Of a DNA stretch of 55,089 nt, positions 17,084 through 24,174 are shown piece after piece. The translations under genes and the position numbers were made by a program. Origin of the DNA: an uncultured Bacteroidota bacterium (GTDB lineage: Bacteria; Bacteroidota; Bacteroidia; Flavobacteriales; Flavobacteriaceae); contig CAISYO010000210.1 in assembly GCA_903889745.1 (NCBI GenBank), forward strand, positions 1-55,089. The letters are read 5' to 3'. Positions within the stretch are counted from its first letter, which is position 1. Each line of letters starts with the position of its first letter. The notes under the pieces were generated by a model that did no database searches, was not told the origin of the DNA, and worked only from the letters and a program-made list of their open reading frames with translations.

Positions 17084-18127
17084 ATGTTTGAACTAGAAAG
17101 CCCAATATATTTTTATTTGTTCGCCCTAATTCCATTAGTGGTTGCTTTTTTTCTATTCAATTTATATTGGAAAAGAAAACAACAAGCCGCTTTTGCTGAT
17201 GTGGCGTTATTTGAAAAATTAAGTCCAGAACAATCGGTTTTTAAATCCAGTTTAAAGTTGCTCATAACAATAGCCGCCATTTCAATGGTGATCATTGCAT
17301 TGGTCAACCCAAAAATGGGTACTAAAATGGAAACCGTAAAACGACAAGGTATTGACATTGTGTTTACCATTGATATTTCTAAAAGTATGTTAGCCCAAGA
17401 CATTGCGCCCAGTCGTTTAGAAAAAACCAAACAATTAGTATCTCAAATCATCAATCAGTTAGGAAACGACCGTGTAGGAATTGTGGGTTATGCCGGGAGT
17501 GCTTATCCTGTTTTACCGATGACTACTGATTATAGCATTGCAAAAATGTACCTGCAAAGTATGAATACCAATATGGTTTCTTCGCAAGGAACGGCCTTTA
17601 ACGATGCCATTAAACTTTCGGTTGATTATTTTGATATTAAAGACACCAGTAAACTAATTATTTTAGTTTCCGATGGAGAGGATCATGGCGATGGTGCTGA
17701 AGAAGCCATTGAAATGGCAAAAGAAAAAGGCGTTCACATTGTAACAATTGGTGTGGGAACAGAAAAAGGCGGTCTGATTCCTTTGAAAGATTCGAAAGGA
17801 AACATCTCTGGATATAAAAAAGATCAAAACGGTGAAAATGTAATTACTAAATTATATCCAGCTGTTTTACAAAACATAGCTACTCAAACAAAATCAAAAT
17901 ACATTGTGGGTGGCGCTACAAAAGAAGTGGTTGAAGAGGTAAAGAAAGCATTAGATAAAATTGAAAAATCTGAATTTGAATCGCAACAAATAGCCGATTT
18001 TGAGTCGCAATACCAATGGTTTTTGGCTTTCGGGTTTTTATTGCTTTTAGCAGATATTTTTCTGTTGGAGAAAAAAACAAATTGGGTGCAACGGTTGAAT
18101 TTATTTAACGAGAAAAAACATGAATAA
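17084..18127 (+). CDS. batB: BatB, membrane VWA-domain protein
   Basis: 347 residues with the same plan as BatA: two N-terminal membrane helices, a VWA domain (TIDISKSML MIDAS at about 94-102, LVSDGEDHGDG) and a C-terminal helix (WFLAFGFLLLLADIFLLE). It is about as long as BatA and clearly paralogous. The stop overlaps the batC start by 8 bp, indicating translational coupling. Confidence 0.92.
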   Translation: MFELESPIYFYLFALIPLVVAFFLFNLYWKRKQQAAFADVALFEKLSPEQSVFKSSLKLLITIAAISMVIIALVNPKMGTKMETVKRQGIDIVFTIDISKSMLAQDIAPSRLEKTKQLVSQIINQLGNDRVGIVGYAGSAYPVLPMTTDYSIAKMYLQSMNTNMVSSQGTAFNDAIKLSVDYFDIKDTSKLIILVSDGEDHGDGAEEAIEMAKEKGVHIVTIGVGTEKGGLIPLKDSKGNISGYKKDQNGENVITKLYPAVLQNIATQTKSKYIVGGATKEVVEEVKKALDKIEKSEFESQQIADFESQYQWFLAFGFLLLLADIFLLEKKTNWVQRLNLFNEKKHE

Positions 18128-18887
18128 GATCATCTATAGTATTGTTTTATTAATCAGTGGATTTCTTTTTAGTCAAGAGAATGATAAAAATCTGTACAAC
18201 GGAAATCAATCTTTTGCCCAAAAAAATTATGCAACTGCCGAAGCCGATTTTAGGGAAACCGAATCAAAGAAATCACCCAAAAAAGCGGTGGCGGGTTATA
18301 ATTTAGGGAATAGTATTTACCGTCAAAATCAACATGGCGAAGCTCAAATAAAATATATTCAAGCGTTAGAATCGGCAAAATCTAAAAACGAAAAGCATCG
18401 TATTTATCATAATTTAGGCAATACTTTTATGATGGATAAAAATTATGAGGCTGCTGCCGAAGCGTATAAAAATGCCTTGCGCAATAATCCGTTAGACGAA
18501 GAAACGCGATACAATTATGCGTTGGCTAAAAAGAAGAAAAAGGAAAATCCGCCAAAAGACAATAAAAAAGACAACAAAGGCGGCGGTGGAAAAGATAACA
18601 AGCCACAACCAAAAGACAATGAAGGCAAAAACGACAAAGGGAACGACAAAAAAGATTCCGATAAAGATCAGCAAAAGAATAAAGACAAACAAGGCGATAA
18701 GCAACAAGGAAAAGGCGACGGCGAAAAGAAAGAAGATAAAAATGAATCGCCAAAACCAAGTGGCGCCGACAAACAACGCATCGATAATATATTAGATGCT
18801 GTTAATAATGCAGAAAAGAAAGTGCAAGACAAAGTAAATGCTAAGAAAGTAAAAGCACGTCCTGCATCAAATGAAAAAGATTGGTAA
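18120..18887 (+). CDS. batC: BatC, TPR protein with charged low-complexity tail
   Basis: 255 residues. A signal peptide (to about residue 18) is followed by TPR repeats from about 25 to 135 (AGYNLGNSIYRQ, IYHNLGNTFMMDKNYEAAAEAYKNALRNNP). From about residue 138 comes a Lys/Asp/Asn/Gly-rich stretch of about 80 residues, then a short helical end. The tail is probably a disordered linker or acidic-basic contact surface in the Bat complex. Its biased composition opens long reading frames on the other strand and other frames, which are artefacts. Confidence 0.88.
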   Translation: MNKIIYSIVLLISGFLFSQENDKNLYNGNQSFAQKNYATAEADFRETESKKSPKKAVAGYNLGNSIYRQNQHGEAQIKYIQALESAKSKNEKHRIYHNLGNTFMMDKNYEAAAEAYKNALRNNPLDEETRYNYALAKKKKKENPPKDNKKDNKGGGGKDNKPQPKDNEGKNDKGNDKKDSDKDQQKNKDKQGDKQQGKGDGEKKEDKNESPKPSGADKQRIDNILDAVNNAEKKVQDKVNAKKVKARPASNEKDW

Positions 18888-18890
18888 ATC

Positions 18891-20672
18891 ATGAAAAAAA
18901 GTGTAGTACTGTTTTTTTTATTCCTTTATTCGGTAGTTTCGGCTCAAGTAAAATTTGAAGCACAAACCGATAGAGATACTTATGGATTAAACGAACGTTT
19001 TCCTATTGCATTTTCAATAAATAATGAAGGCGATAATTTCCAAGGGCCAAAATTTCCTGGTTTCAAAGCAGAAGGGCCATTTATCAATAAAGGAAACCAA
19101 ACTTCTATTACCATAATTAATGGTAAAATGACCCAAAAACGAGAAATAACAACTCAAGTTATTTATTATTTAACCCCTACTAAAAAAGGAACGTTTACTA
19201 TTGGTTCGGCTTCAATAGAATATAATGGAACGCTGTATAAAACAGTGCCAATAAAAATTACCATTACCGATCCGATACAAATGCCGAGTTATCCTGGTCA
19301 AAATCCAAGACAACAACAAAATTATAATTTTGGCGAAGGAATTCATTTAGTGGGCGAATTATCTACAAAATCAGCTTATGTAAACGAACCCGTTACGGTA
19401 ATTTATAAATTGTATTTTCCGTATAATAGTTCGGTTTCAAATTTGCGAAATTTCCAAGCGCCTAAGTACCAAGATTTTTGGAGTCAGTATATCGATATGA
19501 AACAACTTCGTGCCGAAAAAGGAACCTATAACGGAAAAGATTATAGTGTTGTAGCCCTCCGAAAAGTTATTTTATATCCACTTGAAGCCGGAGCAAAAAG
19601 AATAGAACCATTTAAAATTGATGTAGATGCTGAGGTGCCAACCGGAAGAAGCGATTGGTTTGGCCGAATGGAAATGACAACTGTTGAAAAAGCACTTTCT
19701 ACGGGAATACAAACCATTAACGTAAAACCACTTCCAGAAAAGGGAAAACCAGCAAGTTTTACAGGAGCAGTTGGGGTTTTTGATTTTAAAGTTGTGCCTT
19801 CAAAAACAAAATTAAAAGCAGGTGAATCTCTAGATTTAGAAGTAAGTGTTTCTGGAAAAGGAAATTTAAAATTATTTACACTTCCAAAACCAGTTTTACC
19901 AAGCTCAATTGAAATGTATGATCCAGCGCATACTGAAAATGTGCAAACACCAGTTACAGGAATGGCTGGGAAAGTTTCCGATAAATACACAATTATACCG
20001 CAATTTAAAGGAAAATATACGATTAAACCGATTGAATTTGCTTATTATGATTTAAAAAGTAAAACCTATAAAACCATTGTATCAAAAGAAATTATCCTTG
20101 ATGTTTTAGAAGGCGATGGCACTACAATTGCTAATAACTCAACTTCAAATAAACAAGCTATTCAGAAAAAAGAAGTATTCCAATACAATAAGTTAAAAAC
20201 CGAATTTACAGTATCGGCTAAAAAAGATTTCTTAGGTTCAGTATTGTTTTATGGGTTGTTATTTGCGCCACTGTTATTAATTCCAGTGGTCATTTTACTT
20301 CGCAAACAAAAAGAAGCAAAAGATGCTGATGCTTTTGGCAATAGAGTAAGAAGAAATAACAAGTTAGTCAAGAAATATTTATCAGAAGCCAAAAAACAAA
20401 TGGGTGATAAAGTTCCGTTTTACATGGCGATGGAAAAAGCATTACACAATTTCTTGAAAGCCAAATTACATATTGAAACGGTGGAGATGAGTAAAGATAA
20501 TATCATTGAATTGTTGCAAGAAAGAAATGCTTCAGAACAAAGTATTTCACAATTTATGGAGTTAATGAACGATTGCGAATTTGCACGATATGCACCCGCA
20601 ACCAACACTGCCATGAACAACGATTTTGATAGAGCCATTGAGATAATTACTGAACTTGAAAAACAAATTTAA
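18891..20672 (+). CDS. batD: BatD, oxygen-tolerance family protein
   Basis: 593 residues. Signal peptide (to about residue 18, SAQ), several beta-sandwich domains with the BatD pattern (FEAQTDRDTYGLNERFPI, QKREITTQVIYYLTPTKKGTFTIGSASIEYNG), a membrane helix near 445-468 and a cytosolic helical tail. It starts 3 bp after batC. Its TAA at 20670-20672 lies inside the left repeat of the GxxExxY unit, whose insertion separates batD from batE. Confidence 0.92.
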   Translation: MKKSVVLFFLFLYSVVSAQVKFEAQTDRDTYGLNERFPIAFSINNEGDNFQGPKFPGFKAEGPFINKGNQTSITIINGKMTQKREITTQVIYYLTPTKKGTFTIGSASIEYNGTLYKTVPIKITITDPIQMPSYPGQNPRQQQNYNFGEGIHLVGELSTKSAYVNEPVTVIYKLYFPYNSSVSNLRNFQAPKYQDFWSQYIDMKQLRAEKGTYNGKDYSVVALRKVILYPLEAGAKRIEPFKIDVDAEVPTGRSDWFGRMEMTTVEKALSTGIQTINVKPLPEKGKPASFTGAVGVFDFKVVPSKTKLKAGESLDLEVSVSGKGNLKLFTLPKPVLPSSIEMYDPAHTENVQTPVTGMAGKVSDKYTIIPQFKGKYTIKPIEFAYYDLKSKTYKTIVSKEIILDVLEGDGTTIANNSTSNKQAIQKKEVFQYNKLKTEFTVSAKKDFLGSVLFYGLLFAPLLLIPVVILLRKQKEAKDADAFGNRVRRNNKLVKKYLSEAKKQMGDKVPFYMAMEKALHNFLKAKLHIETVEMSKDNIIELLQERNASEQSISQFMELMNDCEFARYAPATNTAMNNDFDRAIEIITELEKQI

Positions 20673-21185
20673 CCACAAGGGACACAAGGAAGGCGCAAGG
20701 AACACAAAAAATGAAATATGACGGAACAGGAAATTTCTAAAATAGTATTTGATTGTGCTTTACGAGTTCATAAAGCGTTAGGTCCAGGATTGCTTGAAAG
20801 TGCATATGAGGAATGTTTGTATTATGAGTTGAAAAAATCAAATCTTAAAGTTGAAAAACAAAAACCATTACCTTTAATTTATGAAGAAGTCAAGTTAGAT
20901 GTTGGCTACAGAATAGATATAATTATTGAAGATAAATTTATTGTTGAAATAAAAGCAGTTGAAGCATTAAACGAAGTTCATTTAGCACAATTGTTAACCT
21001 ATTTAAAATTGACTAATTGCAAATTAGGTTTGTTAATCAATTTTAATGTCAAATTATTAAAAAACGGAGTACAAAGAGTAATCAACGAAATTTTATAGTC
21101 AAAGCTTAGTGACCACTTTAGTGGCTAAATTTAGTAATAAAAATAGTGAACATAGTGCCTTCTTTGTGCCCTTTGTGGTTAAAAA
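20668..21185 (+). mobile_element. Candidate IVS-like element: GxxExxY gene between inverted repeats
   Basis: Left arm 20668-20696 and right arm 21155-21183 are inverted; 25 of 29 positions match, and three of the four differences become G-U pairs in the transcript, so nearly the whole stem would pair. Both arms belong to the CTTTGTGG / CCACAAAG family (A). They enclose one gene in the operon's direction. About 518 bp, almost the same size as the four-helix-bundle unit at 13943-14470. Confidence 0.6.
20718..21098 (+). CDS. GxxExxY protein (PD-(D/E)XK nuclease-like family)
   Basis: 126 residues. The defining GPGLLESAY (Gly24, Glu27, Tyr30) is followed by YYELKKSNLKVEKQKPLPLIY and RIDIIIEDKFIVEIKAVE (about 75-92), whose D-x(n)-E-x-K spacing fits the PD-(D/E)XK-like fold assigned to this family (PF13366). 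Substrate and activity are not known. It is not a Bat gene. It sits between batD and batE with a family A inverted repeat on each side, which suggests it arrived as a unit. Confidence 0.9.
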   Translation: MTEQEISKIVFDCALRVHKALGPGLLESAYEECLYYELKKSNLKVEKQKPLPLIYEEVKLDVGYRIDIIIEDKFIVEIKAVEALNEVHLAQLLTYLKLTNCKLGLLINFNVKLLKNGVQRVINEIL

Positions 21186-21197
21186 AATAGATTAAAT

Positions 21198-21956
21198 ATG
21201 AAAAAATACATTCTCTTTTTCACACTTATATTTCAATTCGTCTGTGCAAACGAATCACTAGACGCAACTTTCAAAAAGGCTAATGATTTATACAACAAAG
21301 AAGACTACCAAAACGCATTACAAACGTTTGAAAGTATTGAAAATCAAGGTAATATTTCGGCCGATTTATATTTTAATATTGGTAATTGTTATTATAAATT
21401 AGGAAAAGTAGCGCCATCCATTTATAATTATGAAAAAGCATTGCTTTTAAACCCAGATGATGAAGCCATTCAAACCAATCTATCTTTTGCACAAAAAATG
21501 GCAATAGACGATATTAAAATCCTTCCAGAAGTTGGCTTTAAGAAAATGGTGAAAGAATTCACGTCCAAACTTCATTACGACACTTGGGCTTGGATAGCTG
21601 TTTGTTTTGCATTTTTGAGTTTACTTTCTTTTTTAGGCTATTATTTTGGAAACACGGTGTTTTTAAAACGTACTTTTTTCAGTTTGTTTCTTTTGTTTTT
21701 AATCGGAATTGGTGTAACCGTTTTCTCCGCTTTTTTACAAAAGAAATTCGATACAAATTATAATCCTGCCATTGTTTTTGCAGAAGCCACCACTTTAAAA
21801 TCCGAACCAAAAAACAGTTCTGAAGATGTAGCAACACTTCATGAAGGCACTAAAGTTTTCGTTTTAGAAACCTTAGGAAATTGGTCACAGGTAGAATTAA
21901 CCGACAAAACCAAAGTGTGGATTAATAAAGAAGCGATTAAGGAAGTGAAAAAATAG
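21198..21956 (+). CDS. batE: BatE, TPR and SH3-domain membrane protein
   Basis: 252 residues. Signal peptide (to about 17), TPR repeats about 22-100 (YFNIGNCYYKLGKVAPSIYNYEKALLLNP), a membrane region of two helices about 130-180, and a bacterial SH3 domain at the end (TLKSEPKNSSEDVATLHEGTKV, WSQVELTDKTKVWI). This is the BatE layout, the last member of the operon. Confidence 0.9.
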   Translation: MKKYILFFTLIFQFVCANESLDATFKKANDLYNKEDYQNALQTFESIENQGNISADLYFNIGNCYYKLGKVAPSIYNYEKALLLNPDDEAIQTNLSFAQKMAIDDIKILPEVGFKKMVKEFTSKLHYDTWAWIAVCFAFLSLLSFLGYYFGNTVFLKRTFFSLFLLFLIGIGVTVFSAFLQKKFDTNYNPAIVFAEATTLKSEPKNSSEDVATLHEGTKVFVLETLGNWSQVELTDKTKVWINKEAIKEVKK

Positions 21957-22037
21957 TATTCAAACTTTATCGAGCATCAATCTTCAATATAGGAAAAACA
22001 CCTTAAAAAACACAGAATAAAGAACAAAGACGATAGA

Positions 22038-22070
22038 TTGCTTAAAAAACAAAACCATCGATTATCTTTG
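22038..22070 (+). promoter_or_regulatory. Promoter upstream of the 118-residue conserved protein
   Basis: TTG 22038-22040, 22-bp spacer, TATCTTTG 22063-22070. The ATG is 66 bp further. The leader between them holds a pyrimidine-rich run of CTTTTTTCTTTT phrases (about 22099-22127). Confidence 0.6.
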
Positions 22071-22136
22071 CAAAACTAATATAGAAAGTTGGGAACAGTC
22101 TTTTTTCTTTTCTCTTTTTTCTTTCATCTATAAAAA

Positions 22137-22493
22137 ATGTCAAGAGACGAACAATTAAAACAGCGTTGGGAAAGCGTTGTCAATATATTATCAGAAAAAT
22201 TTTCAGGCGGAGAAGACCTTGATTTAGAAGGAATTATCTACTTAATTGGCGTGCAAGAATTAGGAAAAATTCATGCGACTTTCAAAAAAGACGAAAAAGT
22301 AAACCTCATGCACATCGCTATTTGTCGTTTGTTAGAACCATATGGATATTACGAATTTGAATATTTCGATAACGAAGGTTGGCCCCATTATAAAGCAAAA
22401 GAAGAATTGCCTCCACTAAAAGCAGGCGAACAAGCTGTGCTAATGAAAGAAGCAATTGTGAGCTACTTTTTAGAGAAAGAGTTGATTGAGTAA
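22137..22493 (+). CDS. Conserved hypothetical protein
   Basis: 118 residues, soluble, acidic. Sequence features: a helical N-terminus, DLDLEGIIYLIGVQELG, EKVNLMHIAICRLLEPYGYYE and GWPHYKAKEELPPL. I recognise this as the kind of small protein conserved next to pheS in flavobacteria, but no domain name can be given. It has its own promoter. Its stop is followed directly by a family B repeat and then pheS. Confidence 0.65.
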   Translation: MSRDEQLKQRWESVVNILSEKFSGGEDLDLEGIIYLIGVQELGKIHATFKKDEKVNLMHIAICRLLEPYGYYEFEYFDNEGWPHYKAKEELPPLKAGEQAVLMKEAIVSYFLEKELIE

Positions 22494-22494
22494 T

Positions 22495-22562
22495 GATTTA
22501 AGATTAACGATTTATGATTTTAGAAGTTTTAGCCGACTTGAAACTTGAAACTTGAAACAAAA
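22495..22562. repeat. Family B copy followed by family C copy
   Basis: TGATTTAAGATTAACGATTT begins at the stop codon (22494 onward) and is followed by ATGATTTTAGAAGT; then ACTTGAAACTTGAAAC (22536-22558). The two phrase families are placed side by side, with no inverted partner. Confidence 0.65.
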
Positions 22563-22574
22563 TACATAAATTTG
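22545..22574 (+). promoter_or_regulatory. Promoter of pheS
   Basis: TTG 22545-22547 (inside the family C ACTTGAAAC phrase), 19-bp spacer, TAAATTTG 22567-22574. It places transcription start near 22581 and therefore fixes the pheS start at 22593, not further upstream. Confidence 0.6.
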
Positions 22575-22592
22575 CATTTTACAAAACGAGCG

Positions 22593-23612
22593 ATGACAGA
22601 AACGATTAAAGCACATATTGAAGAAGTAAAAGCTTTTCAAACCGATAATAAAGAACAATTAGAAGCTTTCCGAATTAAGTATTTAGGAAGTAAAGGCTTG
22701 TTGAAAGACTTTTTTGCCGAATTCAAAAATGTTCCAAACGAACAAAAGAAGGAATTTGGGCAAGTCATCAACGAATTGAAAACTTCGGCGGAAGAAAAGG
22801 TAAAATCCATTCAAGACGCTTTAGAAAATAAAGAAATAGCAAAAGGAATTTACGGCGATACTACTCGTCCTGGAGAAGCGATGAACGTTGGTTCGCGCCA
22901 CCCTATTTCGATTGTAAAAAACCAAATGATTGATATTTTTTCAACTATTGGTTTCAACGTGTCCGAAGGTCCAGAAATCGAAGACGATTGGTACAATTTC
23001 ACCGCATTAAATTTACCAGAATATCATCCAGCAAGAGATATGCAGGATACGTTTTTCATTCAAACTAATCCTGATGTTTTATTGAGAACACACACTTCAT
23101 CAGTGCAAGTGCGTTACATGGAAAACAATAAACCGCCAATTCGTACGATTTCTCCAGGAAGAGTATTCCGTAACGAGGCAGTTTCTTCGCGTTCGCACTG
23201 TATTTTCCATCAAGTGGAAGGTTTGTATATTGATAAAGACGTTTCGTTTGCCGATTTAAAACAGACTTTGTTGTATTTTACGAAAGAAATGTTCGGAAAA
23301 TCGAAAATCAGATTACGTCCGTCGTATTTTCCATTTACTGAGCCAAGTGCTGAAATCGATATTTATTGGGGATTAAAAACCGAAACTGATTACAGAATCA
23401 CCAAAGGAACCGGTTGGTTAGAAATTGGTGGTTGCGGAATGGTAGATCCAAACGTATTAAAAAATTGCGGTATCAACCCAGACGAGCATACTGGTTTTGC
23501 TTTCGGAATGGGAGTAGAGCGTATTGCCATGTTGTTGTATCAAATTGGCGATATTCGTATGTTTTATGAAAACGACGTACGTTTTTTAGAGCAATTCAAA
23601 TCGAGTATATAA
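22593..23612 (+). CDS. pheS: Phenylalanyl-tRNA synthetase alpha subunit
   Basis: 339 residues from ATG 22593; an ATG at 22545 would put 16 codons upstream of the promoter's -7 box. The class II aminoacyl-tRNA synthetase catalytic core is intact: FNVSEGPEIEDDWYNF, PARDMQDTFF, GRVFRNEAVSSRSH, and the terminal GFAFGMGVERIAMLLY. The N-terminal coiled-coil helix (to about residue 85) binds tRNA-Phe. The beta subunit gene is not in this window. A CTTTGTG-type repeat follows. Confidence 0.96.
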   Translation: MTETIKAHIEEVKAFQTDNKEQLEAFRIKYLGSKGLLKDFFAEFKNVPNEQKKEFGQVINELKTSAEEKVKSIQDALENKEIAKGIYGDTTRPGEAMNVGSRHPISIVKNQMIDIFSTIGFNVSEGPEIEDDWYNFTALNLPEYHPARDMQDTFFIQTNPDVLLRTHTSSVQVRYMENNKPPIRTISPGRVFRNEAVSSRSHCIFHQVEGLYIDKDVSFADLKQTLLYFTKEMFGKSKIRLRPSYFPFTEPSAEIDIYWGLKTETDYRITKGTGWLEIGGCGMVDPNVLKNCGINPDEHTGFAFGMGVERIAMLLYQIGDIRMFYENDVRFLEQFKSSI

Positions 23613-23624
23613 TTTTTTAACCAC

Positions 23625-23700
23625 AAATAGCACTAAGTTTTTTCACAAAGCTCACAAAGTTTTGTGTTCCTTGTGCATTCTTTGTGTACCTTGTGGTTAC
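23625..23700. repeat. Family A inverted repeat after pheS, no ORF
   Basis: TTTTTTAACCACAAATAGCA (from 23616) and, at the right, GTGTACCTTGTGGTTACA (ending 23700) are inverted ends; the middle has CACAAAG and CTTTGTG phrases. It fills almost the entire space between pheS and the next gene. Confidence 0.65.
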
Positions 23701-23713
23701 ATTTAATTTAAAA

Positions 23714-24121
23714 ATGAAAAAAGACATCATCATCCCAAAAGTAGCAAACGTTCACATTGTAGCTTTTCAAGAATGGAACGACGATTTTATGGAGAATTCT
23801 TGGTACGCTTATTTAATAAACGATACCGATGATTTGCTAGAAATGGCTATGGTAGTTTCACGTGCTTATGGTTTAATCAATGGCGAAGAACGCAAAACAG
23901 GAACTTTTCGTCATGCGTTTGCTAAAGTAGAACCAAGAACCGCCATTAAAGTTGAATTGTTAGAAAACAATGTCTTACAATTGAATAACGAATTCCTATT
24001 GTCATACTTCGCAAACGGACAATTATTCGATAAAACCTTTGTTTTTAGAACCAATTCCATCAACGAAAAAGCTATTGTTGATTTACCTATTATCAACAAA
24101 AAAGGCGTTTTTGCAAATTAG
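23714..24121 (+). CDS. Conserved hypothetical protein
   Basis: 135 residues from ATG 23714. An upstream GTG reading (23684) is rejected because its first codons are repeat sequence. No signal peptide or membrane segment. Predicted beta-rich: VHIVAFQEWNDDFMENSWYAYLIND, then FRHAFAKVEPRTAIKVELLE and a terminal VDLPIINKKGVFAN. I have seen similar proteins beside pheS in flavobacteria, but no function is assigned. Confidence 0.65.
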   Translation: MKKDIIIPKVANVHIVAFQEWNDDFMENSWYAYLINDTDDLLEMAMVVSRAYGLINGEERKTGTFRHAFAKVEPRTAIKVELLENNVLQLNNEFLLSYFANGQLFDKTFVFRTNSINEKAIVDLPIINKKGVFAN

Positions 24122-24174
24122 ATTTTAACATTTTTTCCCAAAATATTTCTACCTTTAAGAAATTTTTCAATCCT

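Noticed and set aside
18492..18892. Long open frames on both strands across the batC tail
   Set aside because: They arise from the Lys/Asp-rich low-complexity codons of BatC; the translations are compositionally biased and match no gene pattern.
22545..22592. Upstream ATG for pheS (16 extra residues)
   Set aside because: It lies before the TAAATTTG promoter box and inside the ACTTGAAAC repeat; the family length fits the 22593 start.
23684..23713. GTG start giving MYLVVTFNLK before the conserved protein
   Set aside because: Those codons are the CCTTGTGGTTAC repeat; the ATG at 23714 is the natural start.
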